A DNA stretch of 64,000 nt, taken from assembly GCF_006335115.1 (NCBI RefSeq), contig NZ_VDMJ01000037.1:41992-105991 (forward strand), read 5' to 3'. The translations under genes and the position numbers were made by a program. Shown here in pieces: positions 7,424 to 14,981 of the stretch. Under the pieces are notes generated by a model. That model did not search any database. It saw only the letters and a list, made by a program, of their open reading frames with translations, and was not told the origin of the DNA. The DNA comes from Streptomyces sp. NP160 (GTDB lineage: Bacteria > Actinomycetota > Actinomycetes > Actinomycetales > Quadrisphaeraceae). How positions within the stretch are numbered: position 1 is the first letter of the stretch; each line of letters starts with the position of its first letter.

Positions 7424-10400
7424 TCAGCGCAGGGCGGTGATGGCGGCGGCGACGCGCTTCTCGCTCACCGGCCCGCTCGCCCCGACGGTCTGGGCGAACA
7501 GGCTCACCCGCAGCTCCTGCAGCTGCCAGCGCACCGCGCGCACCTCGGCGGCGTCGCGCCGGGCCGACGGCAGCGCCGCCACCGCGCGCTCGAGGTCCGC
7601 CTCGAGCCGCTGGACGACGCCGGTGCGGTCCCGGTCGCGCTGGGCGGCCTGGGCCGGACCACCCCCGCCACCGGAGCCCCCGAGGACCTCCAGGCGCCGC
7701 AGCAGGGCGCGCAGGTAGCGCTGCACGTCCGGCAGCCGCTCCAGCCCCACCTCGGCGACGAACCCGGCGTGCACGAGCACCTGCAGCTGCGCGCGGACGT
7801 CGGCCAGCGAGGCGACCAGCGGCAGCGACGCGGGCGTCCGGTCGAGGGCGTGCTCCACGTCGCGCGCCGACTTGAGCACCCGTTGCACCAGCCCCAGCAC
7901 CTGCTGCGTGGTGGCGAGCAGGTCGGGGCGGACGGCCCGCAGGAGCGCGTCGAAGGCCTCGCCGTCGCGGACGCCGAGCCCACCGCCGGGGGCGCGGGTG
8001 GCCACGAGGTGGTCCACGGCGGCGTCGGCGCAGTCCGCGAGCAGCGCCTCGACCGTGCCGTGCGGCGAGCGCGCGAGCGCCAGCCGCGCGGGCGTGCCCA
8101 GGCCGTCGAGCAGCGCCTTGGTGGGGTTGGCCAGCACCAGCCGGGCCAGGCGCGCCACGCCCCGCGGGTGCGCCGCGCGGGCCTCGGCCTCGGTGGCGAG
8201 GACGCGCACCGCGATGCGCCGCTCGCCGTCCTTCCCGCCCCTGCCCTTCGCCGGCTGCGTCCAGCGCTCCACCACCAGGCTCGGGAAGCCCACGACGGGC
8301 CGCCCGTCGGGCGCGGCGGTCTCCACCTGCCCGGCGAGCACCAGCCCCGCCGGCCACGCGGTGAGCGCCTCGTGCTCGAGCTGCTGCCCCTGCGCCCTGG
8401 CCCCAGCCGTCACCGCCTGGACGACGGCGGCGCGCTGCGCCCCGGCGGTCCTCTCGCGCAGCGCGGCGAGGTCCTTGCCGGTCGCGACGACCTTCCCGTC
8501 GGCGTCCTCGAGGGCGTACGTGGGCAGCAGGTGCGGAGCGCTCTCCGCGAGCCGCGCGGCGTCCCACGCCTCCGGCGGGACGACGACGCCGCGCCGCGCG
8601 CGCAGCACCTCGCCCACGGCGTCGACCAGCCGCACACCGGGCGGCGGGACGTCCGGCAGTGCGGCGGCCACCTCGCGGGCCGTGTCCGGCACGGGCACCA
8701 GCTGCACGCGGACCGGCTTCGGCAGCGCGCGCAGCAGCGCGGTGACCAGCTCGGTGCGCCACGCGGGCACACCCCAGTCGAGCCCCGTCTCCGGCACCTG
8801 GGCGAGCACCGCCAGCGGCACGTGCACGGTGACGCCGTCGTCGGCGGCGAGCGGGTCGAACCGGTAGCTCAGCGACAGGTCGAAGCTGCCCGAGCTCCAC
8901 GACGTCGGGGCGTCGTCGAGTGACAGGGCGTCGGCGTCGTCGATCGTCAGGTCGGCCACCGTCAGCGTCAGCAGGTCGGGGCGAGTGCGGCGCTCCTTGC
9001 GCCACCACGCCTCGAAGGCGCGGGCGCTCGTGGCGTCAGCGGGCAGCCGGGCGTCGTAGAAGGCGACCAGCGCCTCGTCGTCCACGCGCAGGTCGCGGCG
9101 GCGGGTGCGGGCCTGGAGCTCCTCGACGTCGCGGGCCACCGCGGCGTTCGCCTCCACGAAGGCGACCGCCGCGCCGCGCGCGTCCCACTCACCGCCGACG
9201 AGGGCGTGGCGGATGAAGAGGTCGCGCGCGGTCACCGGGTCGAGCCGGGCCAGCGGCACCGTGCGCCCGGCCACCAGGGGCAGGCCGTAGAGGGTGACGC
9301 GCTCGGTGGCGACCGCCGCACCGCGCTGCTTGCTCCAGCGCGGCTCGGAGTGGCTGCGCACCACGAGGTGCGCGGCCAGGGCCTCCACCTGCTCCGGGTC
9401 GACCCGGGCCACCACGCGCGCCCACAGCCGCGAGGTCTCCACCAGCTCGGCGGCCACCACCCAGCTCGGGGAGCGCTTGGCGAGCACGGAGCCCGGGGCG
9501 ATGGCGAAGCGGGTGCCGCGCGCCCCGACGTACTCCGCCGGTCCGCGGCGCCGCGTCTCGCGGCCCCCCTGCTGCCCGTCGCGGCCGTCCCGGCCGCCCG
9601 CGCGCCCGTTCTTCTCCTCCGCGCGCAGGTCCTTGCTGCCCACCTGCGTCAGCAGCCCCGCCAGCAGTGCCGCGTGCACCTGGGCGCGCACCGGCTCGAG
9701 GTCCTCGCCCGTCCTCACGCGCGCCGCCTCGGCACCGCTCGGGGTGGAGATCCCGAGCCCGCGCAGCACCCGCCGCAGCTGGGCGTGGACGTCCTGCCAC
9801 TCGCGGATCCGCAGGTGGTGGAGGAACTCCGCCTTGCACATCCGCCGGAACGACGAGGAGGACCGCTCGGCGGCCTGCTCCGTGAGGTAGGCCCAGAGGT
9901 TCAGGGTGGAGACGAAGTCGGAGTGCTCGTCGGCGAAGCGCCGGTGGCTCTCCCGCGCCGCCTCGGGGTTCTCCAGCGGCCGCTCGCGCACGTCCTGCAC
10001 CGACAGGGACGCCACGAGCACGAGCAGCTCGGGGACGACGCCCTCCCGGTCGGCCTGGAGCAGCATCCGCGCGAACCGCGGGTCGGCCGGCACCTGCGCC
10101 AGCCGCTTCCCGACGTCCGTCAGGCGGGGGTTCCCCTCGGGGGAGGGGTCGTCGATCGCACCCAGCTCGTGCAGCAGCGCCAGCCCGTCGCGCACCTGGC
10201 GGCGGTCGGGGGCGTCGAGGAAGGGGAAGTCCTCCACCGCACCGAGCCCCAGCGACGCCATCTGCAGGATGACGCTGGCCAGCGACGTGCGCTGCACCTC
10301 CGGCTGGGTGAACCGGGGCCTCGACTCGAAGTCGCGCTCGCTGTACAGGCGGATCGCCACGCCGTCGGCCACGCGCCCGCACCGGCCGGAGCGCTGCGCG

Positions 10401-11749
10401 GCACTCGCCTGGCTGACGGGCTCGATGGGCAGGCGCTGCACCTTGGTGCGCGCGGAGTACCGCGAGGTGCGGGCCGTGCCGGTGTCGACGACGTACCGGA
10501 TGCCCGGCACCGTCAGCGACGTCTCCGCCACGTTGGTCGCCAGCACGATGCGCCGCGACGTGCCCGCGCCGGGCCGGGAGAAGACGCGGTGCTGGTCGGC
10601 GGCCGACAGCCGCCCGAACAGCGGCAGCACCTCCGTGGCGCCCGCGCCGCCCGAGCCCGCCGGCCGCAGCCCGGGGACCTCCCGCCGCTCGATGGCGGCG
10701 GTGAGGGCGTCGGCGGTGTCGCGGATGTCGCGCTCGCCGGAGAGGAACACCAGCACGTCGCCGTCGCCGAGCGCGGTGAGCTCGGCGACCGCGTCGATGA
10801 CGCCCTCGGTCTGGTCCCGGTCCTCGGCGCCGTCAGCGTGTCCGTGGCGCGCGTCGTCGGGGTCGGCCTCGAGGGACTCGCCGTCCTCGTCGTCGGCGTC
10901 CTCCGCAGCACCGCCGTCGAGCGGGGTCTCGTCGAGGCTGAGCGGGCGGTAGCGCACCTCCACCGGGAACGTGCGCCCGGAGACCTCCACCACCGGCACC
11001 TCGCCCGCCACGGTCGAGAAGTGGTCGGCGAAGCGCTGCGGGTCGATGGTCGCGGAGGTGATGACCACCTTGAGGTCCGGCCGGCGCGGCAGCAGCCGGT
11101 GCAGGTAGCCCAGGAGGAAGTCGATGGTGAGGGACCGCTCGTGCGCCTCGTCGATGATGATCGTGTCGTAGGCGAGCAGGTCGGGGTCTCGCTGGACCTC
11201 GGCCAGCAGGATGCCGTCGGTCATGAGCTTGACCAGGCTGTCCGGCCCGACCTCGTCGGTGAAGCGCACCGCGTAGCCGACCGCGCCGCCGACCTCGCCG
11301 CCCAGCTCCTCCGCCACGCGCTCGGCGACCGCGCGGGCCGCGATGCGCCGCGGCTGGGTGTGCCCGACCAGGCCCCGCACGCCGCGGCCCAGCTCCAGGC
11401 AGATCTTGGGCAGCTGCGTGGTCTTGCCCGAGCCGGTCTCCCCGGCGACGACGACCACCTGGTGGTCGGCGATGGCGGCGGCGATGTCGTCGCGGCGGGC
11501 GCTCACCGGCAGGTCGGGGTAGGTGATGGAGCCGACGAGCGCGTCGGCGGACGCCGCCCGGGAGGCCAGCCGGCCCTGCGCGGCCACCACCTGCTCGGCC
11601 ACCTCGGCCAGCTGCTGGGTCCGGCGGGGGCCCTTGGCGCGCTCCGCGCCGTCGAGGCGGCGGGCCAGGCGCCGCTCGTCGCGCAGGGTGGTGGCCACGA
11701 GCCCGCTGCGGAGCACGGACGGGTCGGGGCCCGCGGTCGTCGTCGTCAT
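7424..11749 (-). CDS. hrpA: ATP-dependent RNA helicase HrpA (DEAH box)
   Basis: 1441-residue DEAH-box helicase, a little longer than E. coli HrpA. Walker A GETGSGKT is at residues 103-110, DEAH at 200-203 and SAT at 232-234, followed by the helicase C domain, the HA2/winged-helix region and the long DUF3418 C-terminal domain typical of HrpA. An acidic, low-complexity insert (about residues 280-310, rich in E and D) separates the two helicase lobes. A Gly/Arg-rich hydrophilic stretch (KNGRAGGRDGRDGQQGG) lies near residue 700. HrpA acts on RNA; in E. coli it rescues stalled ribosomes on mRNA. The start ATG follows TACCCT by ten bases. It stands alone, with a convergent neighbour behind a hairpin. 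Confidence 0.95.
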   Translation of the reverse strand: MTTTTAGPDPSVLRSGLVATTLRDERRLARRLDGAERAKGPRRTQQLAEVAEQVVAAQGRLASRAASADALVGSITYPDLPVSARRDDIAAAIADHQVVVVAGETGSGKTTQLPKICLELGRGVRGLVGHTQPRRIAARAVAERVAEELGGEVGGAVGYAVRFTDEVGPDSLVKLMTDGILLAEVQRDPDLLAYDTIIIDEAHERSLTIDFLLGYLHRLLPRRPDLKVVITSATIDPQRFADHFSTVAGEVPVVEVSGRTFPVEVRYRPLSLDETPLDGGAAEDADDEDGESLEADPDDARHGHADGAEDRDQTEGVIDAVAELTALGDGDVLVFLSGERDIRDTADALTAAIERREVPGLRPAGSGGAGATEVLPLFGRLSAADQHRVFSRPGAGTSRRIVLATNVAETSLTVPGIRYVVDTGTARTSRYSARTKVQRLPIEPVSQASAAQRSGRCGRVADGVAIRLYSERDFESRPRFTQPEVQRTSLASVILQMASLGLGAVEDFPFLDAPDRRQVRDGLALLHELGAIDDPSPEGNPRLTDVGKRLAQVPADPRFARMLLQADREGVVPELLVLVASLSVQDVRERPLENPEAARESHRRFADEHSDFVSTLNLWAYLTEQAAERSSSSFRRMCKAEFLHHLRIREWQDVHAQLRRVLRGLGISTPSGAEAARVRTGEDLEPVRAQVHAALLAGLLTQVGSKDLRAEEKNGRAGGRDGRDGQQGGRETRRRGPAEYVGARGTRFAIAPGSVLAKRSPSWVVAAELVETSRLWARVVARVDPEQVEALAAHLVVRSHSEPRWSKQRGAAVATERVTLYGLPLVAGRTVPLARLDPVTARDLFIRHALVGGEWDARGAAVAFVEANAAVARDVEELQARTRRRDLRVDDEALVAFYDARLPADATSARAFEAWWRKERRTRPDLLTLTVADLTIDDADALSLDDAPTSWSSGSFDLSLSYRFDPLAADDGVTVHVPLAVLAQVPETGLDWGVPAWRTELVTALLRALPKPVRVQLVPVPDTAREVAAALPDVPPPGVRLVDAVGEVLRARRGVVVPPEAWDAARLAESAPHLLPTYALEDADGKVVATGKDLAALRERTAGAQRAAVVQAVTAGARAQGQQLEHEALTAWPAGLVLAGQVETAAPDGRPVVGFPSLVVERWTQPAKGRGGKDGERRIAVRVLATEAEARAAHPRGVARLARLVLANPTKALLDGLGTPARLALARSPHGTVEALLADCADAAVDHLVATRAPGGGLGVRDGEAFDALLRAVRPDLLATTQQVLGLVQRVLKSARDVEHALDRTPASLPLVASLADVRAQLQVLVHAGFVAEVGLERLPDVQRYLRALLRRLEVLGGSGGGGGPAQAAQRDRDRTGVVQRLEADLERAVAALPSARRDAAEVRAVRWQLQELRVSLFAQTVGASGPVSEKRVAAAITALR

Positions 11750-11817
11750 CTCGCCGTCCAGGGTAGGCGGCGCGGGGGAGGGCGGGCCCGCGGGTTTTCG
11801 GCGGTCCCGCGTGCTCC

Positions 11818-13020
11818 TCAGGTGGTGCGGACGGCGAGCACGGCGACGTCGTCGTCGCGGTGGCCGTGCAGCAGGTCGGGCAGGAGGGTGTCGAGGAGGT
11901 CGTCCAGGTCGCGGTGGCCCTCGCGCTCCAGCTCGGCCAGCAGCGCCGCGGTGCCCTGCTCCAGGTCCGCCTCGCGCCGCTCCACGAGCCCGTCGGTGTG
12001 CAGCAGCAGGGTCGCGCCGGGCGGGAGGGTGCAGCGGTGGTCCCGGCGGGCGGACCCGGGCAGCACGCCCACCATGAGGTCAGGCCCGCTCGCCCCACCG
12101 GTGGCGGGCACCACGGACGCGTGGACGTGCCCGCCGGGACCGGTCCGCAGCAGCACCGGGTGCGGGTGGCCGGCGCTGCTCCACACCAGGCGCCGCGGCC
12201 CGCCGGGCAGCTCGGGCGGGTCCAGGCGCGCCACCAGCACGGTCGCCATGACGTCCAGGCCCAGCCGGTCCAGGGCCGTCTCGGTGCGGGCGACCAGCGC
12301 CGACGGCTCCTGCCCGCCCTCCACGGCGTAGGCGCGCAGCACCGCGCGGACCTGGCCCATGGCGGCGGCGGCGCGGATGTCGTGGCCCATGACGTCACCG
12401 ATGACCAGCGTCGTGGCCCCCGAGGGGTCGACGAGGGCGTCGTACCAGTCACCGCCCACCTGGTCCCCGGAGCTGGCCGGGGTGTACCGGGCGACCAGCT
12501 GCAGGCCCTGCGGCTGCGGCAGGTGCGTGAGCATGGCGGACTGCAGCGTGCGGGCGGCCTGGCGGCGGTCCTGCAGCTGCGCCAGGTGCGAGCGGCGCAC
12601 GCCCGCCACCGTCGCCGCCACCGCGGTGGAGGTCCCCACCACGGCGCAGCTGATGAGCGTGGTGAGCGGCGGGGTGCCGTCGAGGACGCACGTCCACAGC
12701 GCGACCAGCACCGACATCGCCCCGACCAGCGCCACGTGCCAGCGGGCGCCGCCGATGGCCGTCAGCGTGGGCGCCAGCGCGAACGCGCCGGCGATGTTGG
12801 CCGCGCCGGGGTCGCCGCTGACCTCACCCGAGACCAGGTCGGTGACGGCCAGCCCGACCACGGCGGCCACGCCCAGCCACAGCCAGCGGCGGGTCGGCCT
12901 CAGCAGGACGTGGTCGTCCCCGACGGCACCGGCGGGCGGAACGACGAGAGCCGCGCCGCCCCGTCCGTCCCTCCGTCCGTCCCCCCGTCCGTCCCCGTCC
13001 ACGGGCCCAGCGTGCCGCAC
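11818..13020 (-). CDS. Membrane-anchored PPM-type (SpoIIE) serine phosphatase
   Basis: About 400 residues. Four to five N-terminal membrane segments (residues 45-145) are followed by a SpoIIE/PP2C catalytic domain: SSGDQVGGDWYDALVDPSG, then VIGDVMGHDIRAAAAMGQVRAVLRAYA, SSAGHPHPVLL and HTDGLVERR. The aspartates in GGDWYD, GDVMGHD, HTDG and the final HRDDDVAVL bind the two metals. Such RsbU-like enzymes dephosphorylate anti-anti-sigma factors in partner-switching stress responses; no partner is encoded nearby. The true start is uncertain. The GTG at 13020 runs through a GGACGGACGG microsatellite, and a GTG six codons on is possible. Confidence 0.85.
   Translation of the reverse strand: MRHAGPVDGDGRGDGRRDGRGGAALVVPPAGAVGDDHVLLRPTRRWLWLGVAAVVGLAVTDLVSGEVSGDPGAANIAGAFALAPTLTAIGGARWHVALVGAMSVLVALWTCVLDGTPPLTTLISCAVVGTSTAVAATVAGVRRSHLAQLQDRRQAARTLQSAMLTHLPQPQGLQLVARYTPASSGDQVGGDWYDALVDPSGATTLVIGDVMGHDIRAAAAMGQVRAVLRAYAVEGGQEPSALVARTETALDRLGLDVMATVLVARLDPPELPGGPRRLVWSSAGHPHPVLLRTGPGGHVHASVVPATGGASGPDLMVGVLPGSARRDHRCTLPPGATLLLHTDGLVERREADLEQGTAALLAELEREGHRDLDDLLDTLLPDLLHGHRDDDVAVLAVRTT
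12959..13003. repeat. CCGTCCGTCC microsatellite at the phosphatase N-terminus
   Basis: Three or four imperfect copies of a roughly 12-base CCGTCCGTCCCC unit. On the minus strand they encode DGRGDGRRDGRGG, next to the proposed GTG start of the SpoIIE-type phosphatase. Copy-number change here would shift frame or start. Confidence 0.6.
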
Positions 13021-13046
13021 GCGGCTGGGAGCTGTAGGCAGGAGAC

Positions 13047-13202
13047 ATGAGCGAGAGCACCCACGAGAGCGGCGTCGGCAAGACCGGAGGGCTTCCGGGC
13101 GCCAACGCGGACCCGGCGGCGGCCGAGACCCCCGAGCGCGAGCTGCAGGAGCTGCAGGCCGGCGAGGTGTCCCCGCCGGAGCCCGGCAGCGCCGGCGACT
13201 GA
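13047..13202 (+). CDS. Small acidic hypothetical protein (51 aa)
   Basis: ATG start with GGAG six bases upstream (13041-13044), and also a TAGGCA box six bases upstream. The product is short, hydrophilic and acidic: MSESTHESGVGKTGGLPG, then a Pro/Glu-rich tail ending EPGSAGD. It has no membrane segment or cysteine. It is divergent from the phosphatase and convergent with the VOC gene, and a hairpin follows its stop. I do not recognise it; low-complexity proteins of this kind are often conserved among actinobacteria. Confidence 0.6.
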   Translation: MSESTHESGVGKTGGLPGANADPAAAETPERELQELQAGEVSPPEPGSAGD

Positions 13203-13236
13203 GCGCGGCGGCCGCTCGCCGGCCGCTCCCGCCGTC

Positions 13237-13270
13237 GTCGTCGTCCTGGTCGGAGGGTCAGGACGACGAC
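13237..13270. terminator. Hairpin between convergent genes
   Basis: GTCGTCGTCCTG and CAGGACGACGAC form a 12-bp stem with a 10-base loop; the right arm covers the VOC gene's stop codon. A smaller hairpin (GCGGCCG/CGGCCGC, 13208-13226) stands just before it. Confidence 0.6.
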
Positions 13271-13749
13271 GGCACCGCCGCCACCGCCCGCTCCAGCTCG
13301 GCGACGTCGATCCTGTCCATGGTCATCATCGACTGCATCGCAGCGCGGGCCCGGTCGGGGTCGGGGTCGGCCAGGAGCTCGGTGAGGCGCTCGGGCACCA
13401 CCTGCCAGGAGAAGCCCCACGGGTCCTTCAGCCACCCGCACCGGCTCTCCTCGCCACCGCCGGCGACGAGCCCGTCCCAGTACTGGTCCGTCTCGGCCTG
13501 GTCGGCGGTGTGCACCTGGATGCTCACCGCCTCGTTGGGGGTGAACGCCGGCCCGCCGTTGAGGCCGAGGAAGCGCCGGCCGTCGAGGGTGAACTCCACG
13601 GTGAGCACCGCTCCTTCGCTGACGCTGGGGTTGTCGGCGGGGGAGCGCACCACGGCGTCGACGGAGCTGTTCGGGAACAGCTCGGTGTAGCGCCGTGCGG
13701 CCTCCTCCGCTGCGCCGTCGAACCACAGGCAGGTCACCATCTCGGGCAT
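13258..13749 (-). CDS. VOC family protein (PhnB/3-demethylubiquinone methyltransferase-like)
   Basis: 163 residues of the vicinal-oxygen-chelate fold, PhnB-like subgroup. It begins EMVTCLWFDGAAEEAARRYTELFP. Further landmarks are FLGLNGGPAFTPNEAVSIQV and CGWLKDPWGFSWQVVPERL, which match the family's paired beta-alpha-beta modules. Proteins of this group are often annotated as glyoxalase-like, but many lack the metal ligands and have no known substrate. The start is ATG 13749 with AAGGA six bases upstream; an earlier in-frame start has no ribosome site. It is convergent with the small acidic ORF. Confidence 0.88.
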   Translation of the reverse strand: MPEMVTCLWFDGAAEEAARRYTELFPNSSVDAVVRSPADNPSVSEGAVLTVEFTLDGRRFLGLNGGPAFTPNEAVSIQVHTADQAETDQYWDGLVAGGGEESRCGWLKDPWGFSWQVVPERLTELLADPDPDRARAAMQSMMTMDRIDVAELERAVAAVPSSS

Positions 13750-13819
13750 CTCTCGTCCTTCCCTCGGGGGTCCTCGCGAGTGTGACCGCACGGGCGCGCG
13801 GGAGTCATCGGTGCTGGCT

Positions 13820-13825
13820 TAGCGT
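13820..13825 (+). promoter_or_regulatory. -10 box (TAGCGT) of a leaderless promoter
   Basis: TAGCGT, six bases, then the GTG of the sirtuin gene at 13832. Confidence 0.6.
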
Positions 13826-13831
13826 GACCCG

Positions 13832-14758
13832 GTGAGCGAGCCTGCAGCCGGAGCGGTCGAGGCGCTGGTCGAGCTGCTGGCCTCCGCCCGGGCGTCGGGG
13901 CGGGGGGTCATGGCGCTGACCGGCGCCGGCATGTCCACGGCGTCGGGCATCCCCGACTACCGCGGTCCCACCGGCTCGCAGCGCAAGGGCTCGCCGATGC
14001 GGTACGAGGAGTTCCTCCACGACGCCGAGGGCCGCCGCCGCTACTGGGCGCGCTCCTACGTCGGCTGGTGGCAGATCGCGACGGCGCGGCCGAACGCCGC
14101 GCACACGGCGGTGGCCGACCTGCAGCGCTGCGGGGCGGTGGGGGCGCTCGTGACCCAGAACGTCGACGGGCTGCACCAGGCAGCCGGCAGCGAGCGGGTG
14201 CTGGAGCTGCACGGGACGCTCGCCCGGGTGGTCTGCCTGGACTGCGGCGCCGTCGTGCCGCGGGTGCAGATGGACCGGCGGCTGCGCGCCGCGAACCCCG
14301 GCTTCGCCGAGGCGGCCGAGTCCGTGGCCGACGAGCTGCGGGTGAACCCCGACGGCGACGTCGACCTGCCCGAGGACCTCGTGGCCTCGTTCGTGGTGGT
14401 GCCGTGCCCGGTGTGCGAGGTGGGCACGCTGAAGCCGGACGTCGTCTACTTCGGCGAGCCGGTCCCCAAGGACCGGGTGGAGCGCTCCTACGACCTGCTC
14501 GAGCTGGCGCCGGCGCTGCTGGTGCTCGGCTCGTCGCTGACGGTGATGAGCGGCTACCGGTTCGTGCGGGCGGCGGTGCGCCGCGGCCAGCCGGTGGCGG
14601 TGGTCACCGACGGCGCCACCCGCGCCGACGGCGACCCGGTGCTCAAGGTGGCGGCCCCCGTGCAGGAGCTGCTGCCGCGGCTCGTCTCGGACCTGGCCGC
14701 CCTGCCCGACCGGGACGGCGACGCCGAGCCCGCGGGCGTGGTGGCTGCGTCCCGCTGA
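13832..14758 (+). CDS. Sir2-family NAD-dependent protein deacylase
   Basis: 308-residue sirtuin that removes acyl groups from lysine using NAD+. The NAD motif is TGAGMSTASGIPDYRG (class II/SIRT4-like spacing), followed by TQNVDGLH. The catalytic histidine is H127 in LELHGTL. The zinc site is C135/C138 and C192/C195 (CLDC and CPVC), and LKPDVVYFGEPVP comes after it. The length is slightly greater than for minimal sirtuins, with an insertion between the two zinc pairs. It could reverse the acyl-lysine marks generated from the acyl-CoA metabolism encoded next door; that link is inference from proximity. The two genes converge on a repeat-rich spacer. Confidence 0.93.
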   Translation: MSEPAAGAVEALVELLASARASGRGVMALTGAGMSTASGIPDYRGPTGSQRKGSPMRYEEFLHDAEGRRRYWARSYVGWWQIATARPNAAHTAVADLQRCGAVGALVTQNVDGLHQAAGSERVLELHGTLARVVCLDCGAVVPRVQMDRRLRAANPGFAEAAESVADELRVNPDGDVDLPEDLVASFVVVPCPVCEVGTLKPDVVYFGEPVPKDRVERSYDLLELAPALLVLGSSLTVMSGYRFVRAAVRRGQPVAVVTDGATRADGDPVLKVAAPVQELLPRLVSDLAALPDRDGDAEPAGVVAASR

Positions 14759-14820
14759 CCCCCGCACCCGCGCGGGCAGGGGGGCTGCTGCGGTCCGCCG
14801 CCACGAGGTGCCCGACCCGG

Positions 14821-14880
14821 CCCGGAAGTGCCGGAACCCTGCCCGGAAGTGCCGGAACCCTGCCCGGAGGTGTCGGAACC
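14821..14880. repeat. 21-bp tandem repeat, 2.9 copies
   Basis: The unit is CCCGGAAGTGCCGGAACCCTG at 14821-14841, repeated exactly at 14842-14862; a variant third unit (GGTGTCGG in place of AGTGCCGG) runs 14863-14880. The last two units form the left arm of the adjacent inverted repeat. It lies in the 223-base gap between the convergent sirtuin and acyl-CoA dehydrogenase genes, which holds no gene. Confidence 0.85.
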
Positions 14881-14922
14881 GGACCTCGGTCCCGACACCT
14901 CCGGGCAGGGTTCCGGCACTTC
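14846..14922. terminator. 35-bp inverted repeat (large hairpin) between convergent genes
   Basis: Arms 14846-14880 and 14888-14922 are complementary with one mismatch; the loop is 7 bases. It probably stops transcription from both sides. It is far longer than a normal terminator stem and grows out of the tandem repeat. Confidence 0.75.
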
Positions 14923-14981
14923 GGGGTGTCCTCCACGAAGGCCGGGCTCGACGGCGCGGCCCCCCCCGCCGTCGTGCCTCC

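Noticed and set aside
14821..14922. Possible CRISPR-like repeats
   Set aside because: The 21-bp units are contiguous with no spacers and the second half is inverted; no cas gene is nearby.
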